Positions 11,091 through 23,479 of a stretch of DNA of 64,000 nucleotides are shown one piece after another. This DNA comes from Zanthoxylum bungeanum (taxonomy: Eukaryota; Streptophyta; Magnoliopsida; Sapindales; Rutaceae), in contig SKCR01015020.1 of assembly GCA_019454045.1 (NCBI GenBank), positions 1-64,000 on the forward strand, written 5' to 3'. Each line of letters starts with the position of its first letter. Position 1 is the first letter of the stretch. The notes under the pieces are model-generated. The model was not told the origin of the DNA. It did no database searches and worked only from the letters and a program-made list of their open reading frames with translations. The translations under genes were made by a program, and so were the position numbers.

Positions 11091-11451
11091 AGATATTGTC
11101 GGATATTGATACTATAGTAACAATAATTACTGACACTAAAAATCAAATATATGCGATATACTGATACTGCAGTAACAAAATTTACTGACACTATAGTATC
11201 ACTAAATACTGATGTTATAGTGTCAATAATTTACTGACACTAAAATAGTGTGAGAGATTACTGATACCATAGTGTCAATAATTTTCTGATACTACAGTAT
11301 TAACGTTTACTGACACTAAGAATCACTGACACTAGAAACTAGTGTCAGTGATTTCTGGCTGGCGCGGCAACACTGACACATTTATATAGTGTCAGTAAAA
11401 CCCTTTACTGACACTAATTTAGTATCAGTAAAAGCCTTTTTTCTTGTAGTG
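11091..11451 (+). repeat. Right CACTA terminus and subterminal repeats
   Basis: Dense copies of TTACTGACACTA, ATACTGAT and inverted forms run from about 11095 to the terminal CTTTTTTCTTGTAGTG. They mirror the left terminus, as expected for CACTA ends. Confidence 0.88.
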
Positions 11452-11454
11452 ATG

Positions 11455-11665
11455 GTTCGGTAGAAATCCAAGTCTTGGGCATTTAAAGATTTGGGGTTGT
11501 CCTGCATACGTTAGAGTTGCACAGCGGGATAAACTAGCACGCAAATGGTATAAATACAGGTTCGTTGGATATCCTGATAATTCCATGGGATATCAATTCT
11601 ATGATTATGAGCAACGAAATGTATTTATTGTTCGTTTTGTCACTTCTCTTGAAAAGTAATTTTTG
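11455..11665 (+). pseudogene. Integrase of element A, 3' part
   Basis: This continues the split integrase exactly at the insertion site: WFGRNPSLGHLKIWGCPAYV, then RDKLARKWYKYRFVGYPDN and NVFIVRFVTSLEK, ending in a stop at 11657-11659. It is the conserved integrase C-terminal (GKKP-like) region of copia Pol. With the CACTA element removed it reads in frame with 6400-6562. Confidence 0.88.
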
Positions 11666-12474
11666 AGAGAAAGTGGGAATTATAGAGAGATTGAACTTGA
11701 TGAGTTTGATCCCAACAGTAAGGAACCTTAGATAGAACTAGAGATCCAATTAGAAGAAGGATCTACAATACAAGTTTTACGTAAGTCGAATGGAATATCA
11801 AAGCCTCATAAGAGATTATTTTTTACATCTGATTCAAGCTTGATGTTCTCCTCTTGGAGGAAACATATCCGACTACGTATAAGGAAGCAATAATGGATAT
11901 TGATTCGGGAAAATGGCAGAAAGCCATGAAATCTGAGATGGATTCTATGCATGACAATCAAGTATGAGACTCAGTTGAACTTTCTGAAGGAGTTAAACCT
12001 ATAAGATGTAAATGGGTTTACAAAAGGAAGCTATGACCCGATGGAAAGGTGAAAACCTTTAAGGCCCGACTGGTAGCGAAAGTTTACACTCAACGTCCTG
12101 GGATCGACTATGAGGAAACTTTTTCACCAATAGCCATGTTAAAATCCATTAGGATTCTTTTAGCCATTGCTGCATATCACGACTATGAGATATGACAGAT
12201 GGATGTGAAAATCGCTTTCCTAAATGGATTCCTTGAGGAGGATATCTATATGGAACAACCAGAGGGTTTCATATCCAGTGAGACTTCAAACCTGGTTTGT
12301 AAGCTCTAAAAGTCTATTTATGGACTTAAACAAGCATCCCGAAGCTGGAATCATCGTTTTGATGAGATAAATAGATTATCTGGATTCATCAAGAATGAGA
12401 AAGAACCATGTGTTTATAAGAAAGTGAGTGGGAGCATGATAGTTTTCGTAGTCTTGTATGTAGATGACATCATT
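11666..12474 (+). pseudogene. Reverse transcriptase of element A, 5' part (split by element B)
   Basis: After a frameshifted linker (11666-11920), copia RT begins at about 11926 (AMKSEMDSMHDNQV). It continues with [42 protein letters not shown] and QMDVKIAFLNGFLEEDIYM. SIYGLKQASRSWNHRFDE and VVLYVDDI follow. The D in QMDVKIAFLNG and the DD of YVDDI are catalytic. Several stop codons (for example before PDGKV and after YEI) show decay. The sequence breaks inside YVDDI|LIIGN where element B inserted and resumes at 43806. Confidence 0.9.
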
Positions 12475-12921
12475 TGTTGGACAATTATGACCATAACATC
12501 ACTATTTATAAAAGACATGGTGTTCATTGTACAAATTTACTATGTGACAAAGGAAATTGCTATTTTATCATTTTGTAATTGGATTACTTGGATATATAAA
12601 TGATAAAAGTCCATATGATTAATACCGGATTAATAAGATATGAGACAGTATTAATCCACTAAAAGTTTAATCATTAAATATCACTAGTCGTAGTATTATC
12701 GAGATTGGACATCGATAATGCGGAATAGACTAGTATAAACTTGTGCGCGTTATGGAAGCTTAACGACATAGTTCTCATATATTTAAGTATTGAATACTTA
12801 TGCAAGTGTGATATGAGGTTCTATTAGCCATTGGATCGGGAACAGCTTCGCTCTGGATAGACCCATCGGAATCCCATTGGTAGTATAACTATGTGTCTAT
12901 GGGAATCCGAATCAGGGTAGG
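12475..12921 (+). repeat. 5' LTR of element B, first part
   Basis: It matches the start of the 3' LTR at 41908 over its whole length (TGTTGGACAATTATGACC, then TCGTAGTATTATCGAGA and so on). It is cut at GTAGG (12917-12921), the target duplication of element C; the LTR continues after the second GTAGG at 32402-32406. Confidence 0.92.
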
Positions 12922-15176
12922 TGTAGGCATTGCATTTATGCATAAGTCCCGATGATGAGCCTCGTATGGAGGCACTACCCGATAAGTTACGGAAGTCACG
13001 GGAAATGGACATCGGAAGGGGAAATTCAAAAATCAATAACCTGTTGGATTAAATTCATTTGCTTAGCTTCAGGTTCGCTCGTTGGATCTCTGTTTTAAAA
13101 TTCATCCTTGGCCCAAAACCCCCGCAACCCATACCAAGCCACACACCCAAGCCCACACACCACCAACCCACACGCCCAAATCCCCTCCAAAAAATAATAA
13201 ACACATTAAACACATGTTAAAATCCAAACAAATCACCTTCCCAAATTAAATAAATCAAATCAAATCTCATAAATCCATTTCCTAAACTAAATAAATCACC
13301 TTCCTAAAATCAAACAAATCATTTCCTTATAACACAACAATTAAATATTCCCTATAATCACACAATCTCCATTTCCTACTCATACAAGGACAACCCTAAC
13401 CCACTCCTATAAAAAGACACACAAACTAAAACCCAAGGGGAGCTCTCTTCACTCACAACTCTCTCTCTCTCTCTAACCTCTCGACCGATCATCTCTTTCA
13501 CGCATCCTCACTCATCAGCTCTCTCTCTCTCTCTTCACACTCTTTCATATTCGGCGAACAAAAACCCAAAAACCCTAATCTCTCTGAACCAGACCACTCG
13601 CATCCCTCTCCCTCTCTCTTCTCGACAAACCCTCAACCTGAAGCCACAACCTAGCAGCCCTTCAAACCTCTAAAACCCTAAGATACACGCCACTGACTCT
13701 CGGTTATAACCAAAAAAACACAAATAAACCCTGAAACTCAAAGGACCCTAGAAAACCTAGCTCTCTTCTTCCCAACACAGCTCACGGCTTGATCTTCTTT
13801 CACACACATGCTCAACCAAACCATAAACGGCCTTCTCCACATTCTCTCTCCCTAAATACACGTACCCTTCACTGTCACACTCACTTTTCGAAACAATAAA
13901 TAAAGCCATCAAACCATATCCTCACGCCTAATTCACCCTCCTCACTCACGTACAAAACAAACCTTGACCACTCACATAAGCCAGTAGCCCCTTTGGCATC
14001 ACACGACCCAGCTTCACGCATAAGCAGCCCTCACTTACCATACACACGTGAAAGCCATAAATCAACCAACCATTAGCCGACCAAAATAAAGCAACAAAAA
14101 CAAACAATCCTCACCGACTAAAATAGCAACAAAAGACAAACGACCAGCCCTCAAACTGCTGCAAATCATAGTCCCCCTACATTATCGCAAAAACTACACC
14201 TTAAGACACCCTAAATTACCGCAAAACTGCCCCCAAAAACTCCCTCAAATTACCGTAAACTGCAGCCCTAAAACATCCCTTAAACGGTCCAAAAACAGCC
14301 CAAAAATAGCAAAAACAGCAGTTCAAAACAAAGAAAATAGTAGCCCAAAATAGTGAGGCGACGAAGGAAAACATTGAACAAGTGAACCGAAAAAGTTACG
14401 AAGCATTAACCCTTCCGACGGCCACGTAACGCACTTCCGAGAAGCAACTAAAAGGTACGACCTAAGGGCACCCTTTGTTATATTTCATTTTTTCATCCTG
14501 GAAATGGCATGCTCGGTTGGACGTCGAATACGTCCAACTGGGTATGCGAAGTCCTACATTGAAAACGGCCAAATTCTTTGGTCGCATATTTATTGTTCCG
14601 CATTTATTTCGCATTATTAGTCTTTTATTATTTCACATTTAATTTCCATTTATTGTTGTTTTGTTGTTCCGCATCTATTTTGTGTTTCGCATGTTTGTCT
14701 CTTCGGTTATTTATGGTTATATGCATTATCATGTTTCATGTATGTCAATATTGGGTTAGTGATTGAGTGTTGCTTCTCGTGGTATATCGGATGGAAACCC
14801 AGACGTAAATTCCGTAGCCGAATCCGAATGGACGGTAGTGAAGTCTGTACTTGGGATACAACTCCACGTACCGCTTGAGGAAACGTTCACGCATATGTTC
14901 ATGGGATTGTGTGGTCGCTTTTATTTCATTCACTTCTATGTATGCAAACTTAGATATTGGCTGTATGCAAACTTAGATGTAGGTTATTCTCGTGTATGTA
15001 TGTGCGTAGACTTAGTTAGATTATTGTACAAATCCGTTCATTACAAGTGGCATAAGTAAGAGACCATTCTGAACCCAACGGTTTGAGGTCTTCCCTTGCG
15101 AGGGGTGAGTGCGGCCTTAAATCATTTCCCAGTTCACACTGGGAGGCGACTCCATTTTATTTCTCCGGTTTAGTCC
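12922..15176 (+). repeat. 5' LTR of element C, first part (with TATA box)
   Basis: It begins TGTAGGCATTGCATTTATGC and is very close to 30079-32336. A likely promoter, TCCTATAAAAAGACAC, lies at 13404-13419, about 490 bp into the LTR. CT-rich runs follow at 13440-13640. A roughly 100-bp module with complementary ends lies at 14777-14876. The last five bases, AGTCC, are the target duplication of element D; the LTR resumes at 25556-25561. Confidence 0.9.
13404..13419 (+). promoter_or_regulatory. Likely TATA box of element C 5' LTR
   Basis: TCCTATAAAAAGACAC is a plant-like TATA box, repeated at the same place in the 3' LTR (about 30559-30574). CT-rich DNA follows, as in many plant core promoters. 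The transcription start is not visible. Confidence 0.6.
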
Positions 15177-17751
15177 TGTTGGGATTTCTAAGCTTCCCAA
15201 TATCATTTCAAGCAATGAAAATTAGTGCGAATACAACGAGGGAGTTGCGGAATACTCACAATGATCGGTTGAGCGACGCGAATGAAGACAAAAATCTGGT
15301 TTCTGCCCTCTCCATGCTCTCGGCAGTGAGCTGATTTGGAGTCTCCATTTTCGGCTTAAATCTTCAAGAATCCAAGCTCCAAGCTTTCGAATGGTATTCC
15401 AAGCTAGCGGGTGGGTTTCCCTATCACCTTCGTATGTCTCCTAGAGTGTGCTAGCACTTTGATTTTGCAATAAAATCACTCATTTGCTTCTCCATTTTCA
15501 CGGCAAAAACAGAACCAGTGAAGGGGAGAAGAAGGCCTCCAAGTAGGGGTGGCAATGGGCCGGGCCGGGCCGGGCTTTTGCAAGCCCGGCCAACAAAAAA
15601 AAAGCCCGGGCCCGGGAAAAGCCCGGCCCGGGTGTCTTCCGGGCCGGGCTTGGGCCCGGGCTTTTTTTGGGCCCGAAAATTAAAAAAAAAATTTAAAAAT
15701 TAAAAATATATAAATATAAAATATATTTACACTATATACAAATACAATTTATAAATAAATCACAAGTTTCATTGATAAATTAACAATTTAAATGTTAAAA
15801 ATATACAAACATATTAAAAAAATATATATATATTTATGTTTTTTTTTTTTTTTTAATTTTGGCCGGGCCGGGCCGGGCCCGGGCCAAAATAGAAAAGCCC
15901 GGCCCGGGCCCGGGCCCGTGCCGGGCTTTCTTTTCAAGGCCCGGCCCGGGCTTTTTCCACCCCCGGGCCGGGCCAAAGCCCGCGGGCCGGGCCGGTCCGG
16001 GCCGCGGGCTTTATTGCCACCCTTACCTCCAAGGCCGAGAGAGAGAGAGAAAATTTGGCTCCCAAAAACGTGAGAGAGAGAGAGAGAGAATTGAAGTGAT
16101 ATTTTGGTATTTGATTTAGTGTATCTAATACACCTTTATCAATTTCAAAAAATCAAATAAAATTGATTTATCAAATACAAAAAAGTCAAGCCATTAAAGG
16201 CTTCAACCACTTCCATCAATTCCCATCAATCATGAATAGTGACTTGCGTCAATCACTCAAAGTGAAAGACATCTATCACTTGATTGACGAATGATGTGAC
16301 GCTAGATGCGACTAGCGATTTGATGCTTGATTTGACTTGCTTGCCGTACTCGAATTCGAAATGCGAATGCACTCGCAAACAATCCCGGGCTCGGGTTCGC
16401 TAATTCCAAATTAACGAATTTTCCGTTGCGACGTAATTAAATGATTATGCCTAGCGAAATCACTATTCACGTCGCTAACGAATTAATTCTAAATTAATTC
16501 GTTCACCTGAATTAAAATCTAATTTTAATTCCGCGTCGAAATCCAATTCCGTATAATATATCGAATATATTATTTTATCGATTATTTCCAAATTAATCGT
16601 TATCTCTCTTTAATTGATATTTTATCCCATATAAAATATCTCCGCAATTAATCCCAGATTAATTTTCTCTCTCATCTAATTAATCCCAGATTAATTGAAA
16701 GTGCGAGTCATACGTCATCGGTGAATCTTCGGGAAGCGACCCATGAGATCCCCGGATATGTTGGCAGTAAATTCGGTCGTCGGACTATCTGAACACGTAA
16801 GTACCTAGTACTACGTTTATACCGATTTACAAGACAAGGTTGGCTTCTAGCAAAGCGCCATGCCTACCCAATTCTCCAGAAATATGCTTACAGGAATAAG
16901 CGATCTATATCAGGCGTAGTATACGTAGCATTGCGTATTTCGATCTAGTATCGGATGATCACGTGCTAGGCCTGGGGCTGGAATTGTGTCTGCCCCGTAC
17001 GAAGCATATGTCAGATGTCTGGTAACTAGTCTCTATAATCGGATATACATGACCTTGTCATAACATCCCGATAGCTGCAGCATATAAGAGAACCAGTTCC
17101 TTATTTTACGTGACCATCATCTCCATATGACTGGAGTGATACTTCCGTCTTGACATCACACCCAACACACTACGATTCTCGATATACCCAGAAGAGGCAT
17201 ACACAGAAACCGGTTAAAGCTCTGGACGACCGAAACCAAAGTATATTGATTCTCGTAAGTATTAGCGGTGCAAGTTTCAGGTTAAGACCAAATACACCTA
17301 CCCTATTTTCAGACTTCCATAGACACATAATCATACTACCAATGGAATTCCGAGGGGGGTCTATCCAGAGCGAAGCTGTTTCCCGTACCATCGGTAAAAC
17401 ACAACCTCTTATTACACTTGCATGAGTATCGTATACCCAAATATATGAGAACTATGCCATTGTGCCTTCACAACGCGCACAAGTGTAATACTAGTCTTTT
17501 ACGCATTTATCGATCTCCAATCTCGATAATACTCTGACTAGGGATATTTAATGATTTATCCTTCGTGGACTGATACTATCTCATATCATTCTCAATCCAG
17601 GAACAAATTATAAGGACCTCCTATCATTTATACATCTTGGTGATCTAATCACAAATGATAAGAGAGCAATCTCCTTTGTCACATAGTTAATTTGTACAAC
17701 AACACCATGATCTGTACAAATAGTGACGCTATGGGTCATAACTGTCCAACA
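15177..17751 (-). repeat. 3' LTR of element D (contains a MITE)
   Basis: On the plus strand it reads TGTTGGGATTTC...GTCCAACA. Outside the MITE it matches 23480-25555 closely. One difference is a roughly 30-bp stretch near 16470-16505 that the other LTR lacks. GA-repeats at 16035-16090 correspond to a longer GA run at 23850-23883. Confidence 0.9.
15544..16025. mobile_element. GC-rich hAT-like MITE in D's 3' LTR
   Basis: This 482-bp insert is missing from the partner LTR at 23850. It is flanked by an 8-bp duplication CCTCCAAG (15536-15543 and 16026-16033), the TSD length of hAT transposons. The termini are TAGGGGTGGCAAT and, in reverse complement, TAAGGGTGGCAAT, a common plant hAT end. Both arms are dense in GGGCCGGGCC and AAGCCCGGCCCG, often palindromic, around an AT-rich centre (15675-15855). 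Reading frames through it are composition artefacts; no transposase is present. Confidence 0.88.
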
Positions 17752-17766
17752 ATCTCCCACTTGGCC
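17752..17766 (-). other. Polypurine tract of element D
   Basis: The minus strand reads GGCCAAGTGGGAGAT directly before the LTR start TGTTGGAC, identical to the tract of B at 41892-41907. It primes plus-strand synthesis and marks the inner edge of the 3' LTR. Confidence 0.85.
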
Positions 17767-19100
17767 TATAGCCAGTCACTCGAGTGTCTAACACCCGAAC
17801 TATGTACGGTTGGCTCAAACTGCTGAGGAAAGGTTTTCGTCAGCGGATTTGCATGATTATCATCTGATGCGATTTATTTAATCATCACATCGCCACGATG
17901 TATGATTCGAACGAATCAGATGAATATCAAAGTATGTATCTGGATCGTTGATGAGACCATTAATTCTTTAGCTTGAACTGATGCCTAGCTCAGTTACTAA
18001 TAGAACTATATCTAATCTAATTAGATTTGTTATAGACCCAAATGGCTTCTATTTCTGCCTCAGCTGCATCAATATCCCGCATTTATTGTTTATTCGGTAA
18101 AAGTATCTTGCTTGGAAGATTTCCAGCTCACTGTACCGTTATTTCAAACTGTATAGTACCGTTTTGCGACTCATAGTCGTTTTATCGGTTGGGAAAATTG
18201 CAATAGTGATCCGAGTCACTTTAAGTTCTCCTTTTCTATAGATTAAGACAGCATCCTAGATCTCTAAGATACTAATGGATGTTCTTAATATCAATCCAGT
18301 GACTATCACTTGGATTGGCCTGTTTGTGAATCCATATGCTCAAAGCGTATGAGATACCAGGTCGCGTACATTTTTCAATGTACGATTTCTCGGAGAGTTT
18401 TCATGAAAGCCAAGCTTTCACCGATTGTTTTATGGGAATATCATTTCCAAGAAATGACATATATTATCATTATTTATAGAACATTTATTGTCAGTGTGCT
18501 CCCACTAACCTCCTTATATACACAAGAATCATTTCGTTTTGAATTAAACCATAAACTATTATGATTACATCAAAATGATAATTCTAAGAACCTAATGCTT
18601 GCTTCAATCCATACATGGATCGAGTAACCTGCAAACCTTGTTTTCTAGTTTTGGTACGACATAACCGACAGGATGTTGTAAACATCCTCCAAAAGGTTTC
18701 CTTTTAAGGAAAGCGATTTTCCGTTCAGCTGTCATATTTCATAAATGAAACATGCAGCTTTAGCAAGCATTATCCAAATAGATATACAGTGGCAACAGGT
18801 AAAAGGTTGAATCGAAATCAACATAATGTTGATAACGATACCTTTTCGCTACAAGCCTAGCTTAATACGTTGGTATGTTGCCATCCATGTATGTCTTCCT
18901 TGAAGACTTATAAGTACCAATAGGCACAATGCCTTGCGGTACATCAACTAGTGTCTAAACATAATTGATATACATGGAATCCATTTCAGATTCATGGTAC
19001 TTTGCCATAATTGGGAGTCGATACCTGTATCACTTCCTTAAATGTAGTTAGTTCGTCTTCCTCAATAAGATTGACATCTTTATGAGGTGAGATCAGAAAC
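17767..19100 (-). pseudogene. RNase H and reverse transcriptase remnant of element D
   Basis: The minus strand shows broken copia Pol. RNase H is recognisable near 18050-18140 (SSKQDT, followed by a stop). RT lies near 18690-18760, where YEI-stop-QL is followed by the KTAFLNG-equivalent stretch, then ETFWRM. Stops and frame changes occur every few tens of codons. The order (RNase H nearest the 3' LTR) agrees with copia on the minus strand. Confidence 0.72.
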
Positions 19101-20140
19101 CTATACCCCAAGTTGCTTTCTGACTCTCTCTGATCTACGCGGTTCTTGTGTATTCGAAGATTACTGGTACAGTTTCATCCTTGATGAACTGTTTGTGTTC
19201 CATTAAGGAATTGGTGCCTTGAACATTATACTCTGATTTTCATCGAGTTTTACTATCCTCCCACTTACCACTGCATACAGGTATTCCTCTTAGGAAAACC
19301 GCATGGTGAGCAACAATTACATTATTCTCATGTGAGTTGTATAAGTATTATACTTTGGTATCCCTAGGATAACCTACATTAGGCACTTATCCAATTTGGG
19401 TTTTAGTTTGGTATCATCCAAACATATGCCTAGCATCCCAAATATCAGGATTGAGAAACCTAGTTTCTTTCATGTTCATATCTAATATGAAATCTGTCAA
19501 ACAGATTTTATGGAACCTTATTCAAAATAAGTTCTGCACTGTTTATGCTTATCCATTGAAGGAAATGGTAGCTCAGAGCGACTCATTATTAACCTTATCA
19601 TGTCCAACAAGATTCGGTTACTCTGGATCGGACACACCGTCAAATTGACATGTTCCGGGAGGAGTCCTCTTTGAAAGAATATTATACTCTTTCAAGTATT
19701 TTAGAAACTTATTGCTTAAGTATTTTCATAATGGTCTAACTGTGATGATTTAATACTTAAGCCGATCTGTTTGTCTATTTCGTGTTGAAAACTTTAAAAG
19801 TTTCCGATTTGTGTTTCAAAGAAACACATAACCATAACGCGATGCACATCCGTAAAGGTCACGAAATATTCATATCCACATCCAGCCTAGCTAGACATGG
19901 GCCCACTTGCTTCACTATGAACTAGGGCTAACAGATCGGTGGCATTTACACTTTTACCAAGTAAATAGTGTTTTTTAGGCACTTTGCCCAAATACTAGAT
20001 TCGTGACTTTAATTTAAATAGAATCAAATTAGTCCTAGTACCCACTCTTCGAAAGTGTGGATATACGATTCTTGTTTAATAGTGTCTCAGACAACAATGC
20101 CACAATAAGTCTCTTCTGATCAAATCAGTTTGAGCTATTT
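19101..20140 (-). pseudogene. Integrase remnant of element D
   Basis: Minus-strand fragments RILLDMIRLIMSRSEL (about 19570-19650), then GYEYFVTFTDV (about 19860-19890), then a segment near 19975 matching B's LLGKVLKMPF region, follow the copia integrase order. Frameshifts and stops interrupt it throughout. It would have joined element cDNA to host DNA. Confidence 0.7.
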
Positions 20141-21195
20141 GTTTGTCATCTTATATGTTTGAGATTTATTTATATTCAAAATATAAATGCTGTTATTTCA
20201 CATCTAATGTGTTTATCTCAATATCATCTTTATATAATGAAACACTTTAGTGTTCTAGAATATAAAGGTAAATCTGCAACGGATAAACACTGATATGGAG
20301 ATAATGTTCTAGTCAAACTAGTTACATTATAACAGTTTCCAAATTTAGGTACAAACCCGAAGGGTAGTTCCTAAATATAGGTATCTACGGTTAAAACAGC
20401 GACTTTCGTCCCGTTTCCAAATCGCATATAATTCTCAATAGATGTCAGTATCATGCTCATAGCAGATTCTGAACATCAATACATATTTATGTATCACACT
20501 AAGTATTTAAAATCCAATTTCATTACTAGTAGTGAACATATTTATGACAAACATATTTGAAGTCAGAGCCTTGCTCGTCTTCAATTCCTTCATGTCTGCT
20601 TTGTCCAAACGGCAGTCACGCTTCCGCGATCCCGTTTGCTACATTTAGGCAGACATTTTGGGATATGTCTTTTATCTTCCCAGAAGATTATAATGATTTT
20701 ACCATTGCCCTTTTCACATTCCAGTAGCCTTTAGCCAAGCCTCAGGTTTCTACAATATCGAAGTAAGGTGCGCCTTGCGCTACTTGTCTTATTGCAAACT
20801 TTGACTTTATCTCCTTGAGAATAGTCATTAACCCTCCAAGAGTTTACTATTGAATTTTTAGTACTTAAGATCTAATAATAGACCTATGAAGATCCTTCAA
20901 TTTCATTATCATACTTTAAGGATCTAATCCTTAGTTCTGATGAAGAAATTAAGGAGTCTAATTTGACAAGCTTAATGGATTAAGCACTAAAGTTATCATC
21001 ACATGAATCTTCCAAAGATCATGCTCTACTATTTTCTTAACTCCGGGCTTAGGCCTAATATGTATTTTATCAAATAAAGTAACTTATTAGTTTCCAGGAC
21101 CATCCTGAAACTTTATTCCCAATTTGAAAAATTAAAGCATTTAAATACATTTTCCCTAGGATTATGTTTTAAATGTCAATCTTTCAATTTTATCT
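20141..21195 (-). pseudogene. Gag and protease remnant of element D
   Basis: The minus strand parallels B 38165-39180. A basic zinc-knuckle region corresponding to HWKRDC lies near 20620-20650 but is frameshifted. A degenerate protease segment lies near 20400-20580. Gag's start lies near 21190, where B's ATGGCTGG is replaced so that the start codon is lost. DNA similarity with B continues on both sides. Confidence 0.68.
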
Positions 21196-23466
21196 TGATT
21201 TTAATAGTCCAACTATTTAATCAACGATTTAGGTACTATTTATTATAATGATTATATAGTCCAACTATTTAATCAACTATAATTTATTTGTTTGAATACA
21301 GTCCAACTGTTAATTAAAACAACGTTTAAATATTAGTTCGACTAATTTAATTGATTTGACGAATGATATTATGATTGAGCGCGTATGGCAAGTAATTAAA
21401 TGAATATTGCAAATTTAATTCTTGCCTCACACTATTTTTGGGGAGCCTCTAACCCTCTGTCGAGTACTCGGGAAACCGTGTTTCCTAGCGGCTAGGATCC
21501 CGTTGAATATCACACAATCTTGACTTTGGCCAACAAATTGTATGTATAATTAACTAGGTAGATCTCTAAGATCAATTGGATCCAATCCAATTCCTAGATC
21601 CAGTAGGGGGACATCCAAGTCCGAAACATATATCTTATATATGCCAATATATCCAATATATTACCTAACCTTTTTCCTCCGAATCAACTAAGCTTTGGCT
21701 TTGGCACAACAAACTTAGTGATCCCAGTTAAGCGGAACCCATTAACCATGGAAAGCTTCGTAATCAATGTCGATGGACAAGAAGTGGTCTTGACTTTGGC
21801 CAACAAACCATAACTTGGACAAGACACCGATATGGAACAAAGCTCTCGTGATTCAAACACATCCTCGACGGACAAAGGCCTTGACTTTGGCCAACAGCCA
21901 ATGCCAGTCTCGGATCTTGAGTAAGGATAACTCAATGGAAGGAAAAACGCTTAATATTTGTGAGGGTTTTTTCGCGTGCAAATTGGCAACCAATTTATTA
22001 TCTTTGTTAAGGTCTCATCATCATACACCCTTAAACATGCATGCTAAATACATAATAAAGCGCGTATAAAATAAATAATAATGATATGCGGATGGATACT
22101 TTACATATTGATCCTAGATCAAATCTCTCCCTTTCTCTCTCCCGCTAGCACATGTATTTACTTCTACCCGTTACACTACACTTCTAAAGAAACATCATTT
22201 ACATTGAGGGGAATATGTGAGAAGAGAAATACAATGAGAAAGGAGGTAATAAGGCTGGACACGCAGGTCCAATTTAATAAATTCCAAATTTATTACAACA
22301 ATTTCTAAAATTGCCCCACCCATCTAATATCCATCCGATATACATTATTCATGCATCGCAACCATGTATTCACACAAGCATATTATCAATCAATCTAATC
22401 AAATTAATTAATCTGATAATTAGTGACCATCTAATGTTCAAACAACGATTTGATTTTGCGTGAGTCAAACTCGTTTTGCGAATAAGTACTCAAAGTACGA
22501 ATTCTTGAATTAAATTAAACTACAAAATTAAATCCAATTTAATATGTATTTAATACTAATTCACTATTTAATTCCAAATTAAATATTACACTTTATTAAT
22601 AAACCTTTACGACTTAAATTCCAAATTTAATCGTTACGGGTCTCAAAGCCCGATTAATGTCCAACGTCAATTTAATTAAAGTCCAATGGGCTTTTAATTA
22701 ATTTCTTAAGGCGTGGACTTTTGGTCAACTCGGGTCAAACCCAATAACCAAAGTCCAATCCGGGATTAACCCCATAAGCCTAGAAATCAATTTAGGCCCA
22801 TTAAGCCCAATTAAATTATTAAGGTCCATTTGTCGCATTTGGGCTTTATGGAAGCGGTTATGGGCCCAATTGGATCCAACCAATTTAGCCTAAACCTAAC
22901 TTGGTACAACCAAGCCCAATAAGCCCAATAACAACATTACAAGCCCAATTTCCAAAATTAGCCCAAATAATTAAATTACAAAACTCAATTTCACAATTTA
23001 ATTACATTAAGTGTATAGCATAATTAATTACCCAAATCAATATTTCCAAAACACCAAATTAGCCTAATTAATCATGCTTATCAATATTAAGTCATGTCCA
23101 ACACAATTTAACAAAAATCAAACCCAATTAACATGCTTTAAGGTCTCCGCTTTTATGGTTTTTTTATGCCAAATTGCAAATCCAATCCAATTGAATCAAA
23201 TTCAACATTAAATCAACATTCCCAATTGATTTCCAACTCATCCAATGAATCAAAATCAAAAAATTCCAAGACATTTAGGGCAATGTATATTCGGCCAAGC
23301 TTCCAAAATTAGGGAAAATTGTTCCAAACAAAATTTCTTGAAATTGATCCAATCAATCTTCTATTCAACCACATTTAAGCATACTAAATCATCCAATTTC
23401 ATTAAATCATGCTCAAATTCATTTTACCCAATTTTAACCCTAAAATATTTTCATGCTCAACCTTGC
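21196..23466 (-). other. Untranslated leader of element D
   Basis: This long AT-rich leader matches B's leader in reverse. It carries three copies of CTTGACTTTGGCCAACA (21516, 21788 and 21879), the reverse complement of a repeat also found three times in B's leader. The stretch 22620-22960 is rich in AAGCCCAATTAAG and GGGCCC-like words. No ORF is supported. Confidence 0.75.
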
Positions 23467-23478
23467 TCATAGATACCA
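23466..23478 (-). other. Primer-binding site of element D (altered)
   Basis: The minus strand reads TGGTATCTATGAG one base after the LTR end. It agrees with the initiator-Met site TGGTATCAGAG except for a short insertion, so priming may be weakened. Confidence 0.65.
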
Positions 23479-23479
23479 T

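Larger units (their letters stand above)
6563..11451 (+). mobile_element. Non-autonomous Pack-CACTA element carrying two host gene fragments
   Basis: It begins CACTACAAGAAAA and ends TTTTCTTGTAGTG, perfect inverted termini of the CACTA (En/Spm) superfamily. A 3-bp TSD, ATG, lies at 6560-6562 and 11452-11454. Both ends are packed with the subterminal motif ACTGACACTA and its inverted forms. Excising the element and one ATG restores the copia integrase codons (TPYQI|WFGRNPS). There is no transposase; instead the body carries spliced-gene fragments of a poly(A) polymerase and a WDR74/NSA1 protein. It is therefore a gene-capturing CACTA element that would depend on a transposase made elsewhere. 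Confidence 0.95.

Noticed and set aside
14763..15059. 98-codon frame MSVASRGISDGNPDVNS... in the LTR of C
   Set aside because: The other LTR copy interrupts the frame, and the similarity among copies is better explained by a non-coding module.
15518..16119. Pro/Gly/Arg-rich frames around 15518-16119
   Set aside because: They are translations of the GC-rich MITE; codon use follows the GGGCCGGGCC repeat, and both strands are open.
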